From: JAWXCB01 sp034440455
GTDB lineage: Bacteria; Bacteroidota; Bacteroidia; Chitinophagales; CAIOSU01
Assembly (NCBI GenBank): GCA_034440455.1
Contig: JAWXCB010000013.1
Location: forward strand, 1 to 16,141
Reading direction: 5' to 3'
DNA: 16,141 nt
Part shown: piece by piece, positions 12,344-16,141 of the stretch
Layout: every line of letters begins with the position of its first letter
Position numbering within the stretch: position 1 is the stretch's first letter
The notes under the pieces: model-generated
The model's database searches: none
What the model was told of the DNA's origin: nothing
What the model saw: the letters and a program-made list of their open reading frames with translations, nothing else
Position numbers and translations under genes: made by a program

Positions 12344-14790
12344 AGAGTCAGACCTCTTTAATGGCGTATATCCAGGATTTGCTGGGTGAAGACTTCAACA
12401 TCGCGTTATTTTTTTCCATTGTTCGCAAAAGTTTAATCTGGATATTGTTACTTGTGTTGATTGGCTTAACATCCGTTTGGCTGTATTTGCGCTACACGCT
12501 CCCAAATTATCAAGCTACTTCTACGCTCATGCTGAAAAGGGAGCAAACTGCGCAGCAGACAATGAGGGAACAGTTGCTGGGTCCTGAAAATAATGTGTTG
12601 GGAAGTTCTGTAGAAGAAGCTTCGCGCGAGATTCAACTTGTAAAATCGAAATACTTTATTCAAAGAGTTATTAAGGGCTTGCCTTTTGACGTAAGCTATT
12701 TCAGGGAAGGAAGGACAAAATTTGTTTCATCAGAAGTTTATACCGCTACGCCATTCAAAGTGAATGTTTTGGAAATAAAAAGCCCCGATGTGTATGGGCA
12801 GGATATTTATGTTGAACTGCTAAATGATAAATCTTTTATCCTGAGATACAAACTGCAAGAACAAGACTATCGCGAAATTCTCAGTTATGATAATTTTTTT
12901 GAAACTCCCTTTTTTGAAATTCGGATTTCGCTCTCCGCGCTTGCAAAAGCAAATTTAAAGGAACACATAGGAAAAGTTTATTTCTTCAGGATAAATGATA
13001 TTGAACGATACTCTGAATATCTGTCGCAGAGAATTACCGTAGTGCCGCTTGACCCCTCTACAAAAACGATTAGCATCAGTTATCAGGATAAGAACAGGAG
13101 CAAGGCAAGCGATCTGGTAAATGCGCTGTCTAAAGAGTTCGTGCAGTATGATATTGAACGACAGTCTGAAAGCGCACAGCAAATTCTTAGTTTTCTTGAA
13201 AGTGAAATTGATTCATTCAGCGATGACCTGCGGGAATATTCTGATAGTCTGAAGCAATTTAGATTGGATAAGAGTTTTTTAGACCCCGAGCAGGAAATGC
13301 AATCGCTCACCAGTAACCTTCGCGGTTTGGAACAACAAAAACTGCAATACCTGCTTGAAATTAAGTTGATTAACTGGTTTAGTAATTACATGAGCAACCT
13401 CACAGATATAGAATCCGTTTCTGTGGGATTGCTTGGCACCGAGTTGGGAGTAGTGAGCCAATATGTAGCCAATATCAAAGGCATGGAACGGGATAAGGAA
13501 GAACTGCTGATGAATGTTTCTCCCAACCATCCCGGAGTAAAGCTGATTGATGAAAATATCATTCGCACAAAAAATGAAATGTCAATGGATCTGGATAACG
13601 TGCTTATTCAGAAAAATTACAGACTAGAAAGCATAGACGAACAGTATTACAAATACTTGGGAAGATTGCTCGTCTTGCCAGAAGAGCAGGCGGAGTATGC
13701 ACGGCTGAAAAGCGCGTATGAAAGCATGGCGAATTATTATCAGTTATTGGTGGATAAACAAACTGATTACAAGGTAGCAAAGGCTGGGATGGTTTCGGAT
13801 TATATGGTGCTCAGCACCGCGATGCCACCGCAAGAACCAATCGGACCGAAATCCTCTTTTCTGTGGACGTTAGCCGCTTCCGCTGCCCTGCTACTCGGGT
13901 TAATTCTGATTGTGGTGCGCTACATGCTGCATAACACAATTATCTCCGTGGAAACCATTCAGAAAAATACAAAAGCCTCAATGTTGGGCATCGTGCCAAC
14001 CGTGTTTACGGACATTCCTCTTTCGGGAATCGTGGTTACGCAAAATCCGAAATCTATTATCACGGAAGCCTTCCGCGTGATTCGGAATAATTTGCAATTC
14101 ATTTCAAATACGCCCGGACCTAAAACGCTTGCCATCACCTCTACCATTTCAGGAGAAGGAAAAACTTTTACCTCCATCAATTTGGGCGCTATTCTCAGCC
14201 TGCTTGATAAAAGAGTAATTATCCTTGATGTGGATATGAGACGCCCGCGCCTGAGCAAAATATTCAACGTAGATAACACTGGGGGTATGAGCACTATTCT
14301 CATCGGACGAGATAAAGTAGATGAGTGCATCAGAAAAACCGAATTGAAAAATTTCGATTTCATCACCTCCGGTCCCATTCCGCCAAATCCAGCCGAGCTT
14401 ATCCTCTCTGAGCGATTGAATGAAATGGTTGATTATCTGAAGACAAAGTATGACTACATCATTTTTGATACGCCACCGCTCGGGCTTGTTACAGACGGAT
14501 TTGAAGTAATCAAAAATGTGGACTATCCCATCTATGTGTTCCGCGCTGAATATTCCAGTAAATCATTTATCAGCAATCTGGACAAATTGATTAATGAAAA
14601 TAAAGTGATGAATCTATCTGTAGTGCTGAATGATGTGGGAAGAGGGGTTTCCGGTTATTCTTATGGCAGCTATAATTACAAGTATGGATACAGCTACGGT
14701 TACTTGTACACTTACAAAGATTCAGGCTATTATACAGATGAGACAATTATGAAGAAATCTTTCTTGAAAAAATTGTTTAAAAAATCCTGA
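12340..14790 (+). CDS. Polysaccharide co-polymerase / tyrosine autokinase (Wzc-like)
   Basis: This is an 816-residue fusion of chain-length regulator and tyrosine kinase, as in Gram-negative Wzc. A Wzz domain with a first membrane span lies at about residues 30-52. A long periplasmic coiled-coil region follows, with a GNVR-like segment around 440-485. A second span is near 507-527, followed by the cytoplasmic kinase. Seen there are Walker A (SGEGKT, K608), Walker A' (LDVDMRRPR, D630 and D632) and Walker B (IIFDTPP, D710). A tail at 773-798 holds twelve tyrosines in 26 residues, the cluster that is autophosphorylated in this family. The phosphorylation cycle controls polymer length and export with the Wza-like partner. 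Its start overlaps that gene by 4 bp. Confidence 0.95.
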   Translation: MKSQTSLMAYIQDLLGEDFNIALFFSIVRKSLIWILLLVLIGLTSVWLYLRYTLPNYQATSTLMLKREQTAQQTMREQLLGPENNVLGSSVEEASREIQLVKSKYFIQRVIKGLPFDVSYFREGRTKFVSSEVYTATPFKVNVLEIKSPDVYGQDIYVELLNDKSFILRYKLQEQDYREILSYDNFFETPFFEIRISLSALAKANLKEHIGKVYFFRINDIERYSEYLSQRITVVPLDPSTKTISISYQDKNRSKASDLVNALSKEFVQYDIERQSESAQQILSFLESEIDSFSDDLREYSDSLKQFRLDKSFLDPEQEMQSLTSNLRGLEQQKLQYLLEIKLINWFSNYMSNLTDIESVSVGLLGTELGVVSQYVANIKGMERDKEELLMNVSPNHPGVKLIDENIIRTKNEMSMDLDNVLIQKNYRLESIDEQYYKYLGRLLVLPEEQAEYARLKSAYESMANYYQLLVDKQTDYKVAKAGMVSDYMVLSTAMPPQEPIGPKSSFLWTLAASAALLLGLILIVVRYMLHNTIISVETIQKNTKASMLGIVPTVFTDIPLSGIVVTQNPKSIITEAFRVIRNNLQFISNTPGPKTLAITSTISGEGKTFTSINLGAILSLLDKRVIILDVDMRRPRLSKIFNVDNTGGMSTILIGRDKVDECIRKTELKNFDFITSGPIPPNPAELILSERLNEMVDYLKTKYDYIIFDTPPLGLVTDGFEVIKNVDYPIYVFRAEYSSKSFISNLDKLINENKVMNLSVVLNDVGRGVSGYSYGSYNYKYGYSYGYLYTYKDSGYYTDETIMKKSFLKKLFKKS

Positions 14791-14800
14791 TTCCGGCAGA

Positions 14801-15898
14801 ATGACAGATAATCATCTTTACAATATTTTATTCTACTCGCTCTTTTTTGTCATTGCGATTTGCTTTTCTGTGCTTATCAATTTTTTGATTTTGCGTTTTT
14901 CCAGAAACCTGGGCATGCGCAACGTAAAAAACAATCAGTTTGGAGGTGTGCGGTGGGGTTCCACTTCAAAACCTTCGGTGGGCGGGTTCTCGTTTTATAT
15001 CGTTTTCCTGATTTCTATTTCCGTGCTGGGTGTAATTCCGGTGGAGGATCATGGCTATAAACAACTTATTGGCTTGCTGTCATCATGCAGCGTTGGCTTT
15101 TTGCTCGGACTTGCCGATGATGCCTACAACACAAATCCCCTTGTGAAATTCATCGGGCAATTTACCTGCGCAAATCTGCTCGTTGCCACCGGTTTCCAGA
15201 TTCAGGCTACCACGCTCCCCGAAATAAATTATATCATCACGGTGCTTTGGGTAATCGGCTTGATGAATTCCATCAACATGCTTGATAATATGGATGCCAT
15301 CACTACATCAGTTTCAGCTTCCATTATTATAGGCGCTATTGTTTTAATTGTATTGAATGGCGATGTGCCAAAATCTTATTTAATAATTATGCTGGGCGTG
15401 CTGGGCGCGTTAATTGGATTTCTGTTTTTCAATTGGCATCCCTCAAAAATTTATATGGGCGACACGGGCAGCCAGTTTCTTGGGGTTTTTCTCGCGGCTA
15501 TCAGCATTTTATTTTTCTGGAACTATCGCGAAAGCTATTCAGGCTTCATTGAGTTGCGCCAATTTCTCATCCCGATGTTGTTGTTTATTATCCCGCTCAT
15601 TGATACGACTACGGTTGTTATCAGGCGGCTTGCGCGCAGGCAATCGCCCTTCGTTGGCGGCAAAGACCACATCACGCATCAACTTGCTTACCTCGGCTTG
15701 CCCGATCAGTGGGTGGCAATTGTGCTTACGCTGATTTCGCTTTGCTCTATTATTCTTGTCGTCTTTATTTTTAATAATCTGGATAGCTGGCAACTGAATT
15801 ATACATTTCTGCTGCTGGGCTATTTTCTGCTCGTGTTTATTATCTTTCAGATTCTGTATAACATGGCGCAGAAAAAACACAAGCACGCTAAATCGTAG
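14801..15898 (+). CDS. Polyprenyl-phosphate sugar-1-phosphate transferase (WecA/MraY family)
   Basis: This is a 365-residue integral membrane enzyme with about ten hydrophobic spans. The family motifs appear in order: KPSVGGFSFYI near the first loop, the metal-binding D106-D107 in GLADDAYN, N156-x2-N159-x2-D162 in MNSINMLDNMDA, G220-DTGS-224 in YMGDTGSQFLG, and H290 and H293 in GGKDHITHQL. This is the WecA/WbpL/TarO-type pattern. It should transfer a sugar phosphate, probably a HexNAc-1-phosphate, from UDP to undecaprenyl phosphate and so start each EPS repeat unit on the inner face of the membrane. It is 10 bp after the wzc-like stop codon and the last gene of the operon. Its end overlaps the convergent RidA-family gene by 11 bp. 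Confidence 0.93.
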   Translation: MTDNHLYNILFYSLFFVIAICFSVLINFLILRFSRNLGMRNVKNNQFGGVRWGSTSKPSVGGFSFYIVFLISISVLGVIPVEDHGYKQLIGLLSSCSVGFLLGLADDAYNTNPLVKFIGQFTCANLLVATGFQIQATTLPEINYIITVLWVIGLMNSINMLDNMDAITTSVSASIIIGAIVLIVLNGDVPKSYLIIMLGVLGALIGFLFFNWHPSKIYMGDTGSQFLGVFLAAISILFFWNYRESYSGFIELRQFLIPMLLFIIPLIDTTTVVIRRLARRQSPFVGGKDHITHQLAYLGLPDQWVAIVLTLISLCSIILVVFIFNNLDSWQLNYTFLLLGYFLLVFIIFQILYNMAQKKHKHAKS

Positions 15899-16141
15899 CG
15901 ATACACTTCAACTCGATGGCGATAAGAGTGGGCAGGCTTTTTATCTCAACGGTTGTTCTGCAAGGTTTGGCTTCTTTAAAATATTCAGCGTAGATTTTAT
16001 TGTAAGTCGCAAAATCATCTTTCATGTTCGTGAGAAACACCGTTACATCAATCAGGTTATTCCACGATGAGCCGCTTTCTTCCAACACGGTTTTTACATT
16101 TTTGAAAACGGAGTGACACTGCGCGGCAATATCATACTTCA
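15888..16141 (-). CDS. RidA (YjgF/UK114) family protein, C-terminal part
   Basis: The frame is open to the window edge, so the N-terminus is missing; about 84 residues are seen. The stretch KYDIAAQCHSVFKNVKTVLE, with EESGSSWNNLIDVTVFL after it, and KPCRTTVEIKSLP near the end match the RidA family. In RidA proteins the Arg of the P-x-R-T-T segment binds the carboxylate of 2-aminoacrylate and similar enamines or imines, which are hydrolysed to keto acids; that Arg is present. The usual Pro-Ala before it is Pro-Cys here. It is a housekeeping or catabolic gene, convergent with the EPS operon, sharing the last 11 bp with it. No terminator is visible between the two. Confidence 0.9.
   Translation of the reverse strand, partial: KYDIAAQCHSVFKNVKTVLEESGSSWNNLIDVTVFLTNMKDDFATYNKIYAEYFKEAKPCRTTVEIKSLPTLIAIELKCIATI

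Noticed and set aside
13959..14378. 139-aa minus-strand frame inside the wzc-like gene
   Set aside because: It is antisense to the kinase domain, whose Walker motifs are intact on the plus strand.
14655..14735. Low-complexity repeat-like DNA rich in TAT/TAC
   Set aside because: It encodes the tyrosine-rich tail expected of Wzc-type kinases and is not a separate repeat feature.
1..16141. CRISPR array, insertion sequence or rRNA genes
   Set aside because: No regularly spaced repeats, no transposase with terminal inverted repeats and no rRNA-like sequence were seen.

Overview
The window looks like chromosomal DNA of a member of the Bacteroidota. The evidence is two perfect matches to the Bacteroidota-type -7 promoter box TAnnTTTG directly upstream of genes (tRNA-Phe and the integrase) plus a third before the wza-like gene, a lack of Shine-Dalgarno-like sequences, an integrase of the kind common in Bacteroidota conjugative and integrative elements, and the whole character of the exopolysaccharide operon.

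Layout. (1) 1-632: the 3' part of a family 2 glycosyltransferase. (2) 686-857: a tRNA-Phe (GAA) gene with its promoter and a terminator-like hairpin. (3) 786-6816: a compact integrated element of about 6.0 kb in the 3' end of tRNA-Phe. It is bounded by a 19-bp direct repeat of the tRNA end (786-804 and 6798-6816). All its recognisable genes lie on the minus strand. In transcription order they are tyrosine integrase, PIN toxin-antitoxin pair, a small cysteine-rich lipoprotein, an RteC-like protein, an excisionase-type HTH protein, an unknown 154-aa protein, a rolling-circle-type replication initiator, a SHOCT-domain membrane protein, and a small GGR/GTPNK-motif protein followed by the remains of a second copy of its N-terminus. 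A second, 27-bp direct repeat made of two 12-bp units (858-884 and 6658-6684) sits just inside each end and is most likely an integrase arm-type site. (4) 6817-7042: about 226 bp of flank with no gene. (5) 7043-15898: an exopolysaccharide locus. A multispanning Wzy-like membrane protein on the minus strand is divergent from a tightly packed plus-strand operon: asparagine synthase B, GT4 glycosyltransferase, Wza-like export lipoprotein, Wzc-like co-polymerase/tyrosine kinase, and a WecA/MraY-like polyprenyl-phosphate sugar transferase. (6) 15888-16141: the C-terminal part of a RidA-family protein, convergent with and overlapping the end of the operon.

How the parts work together. The EPS operon holds the enzyme that would start chain synthesis on a lipid carrier (WecA-like), a sugar-adding GT4, a candidate polymerase, and the Wzc/Wza export machinery. 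Only the flippase is not in view. The amidotransferase may modify a sugar or serve general metabolism. The element carries the means to integrate, probably to excise, and probably to replicate as a circle, plus a stabilising toxin-antitoxin pair, but no visible conjugation, coat or morphogenesis genes. It therefore reads as a self-replicating integrative element or satellite that would need help to spread between cells.
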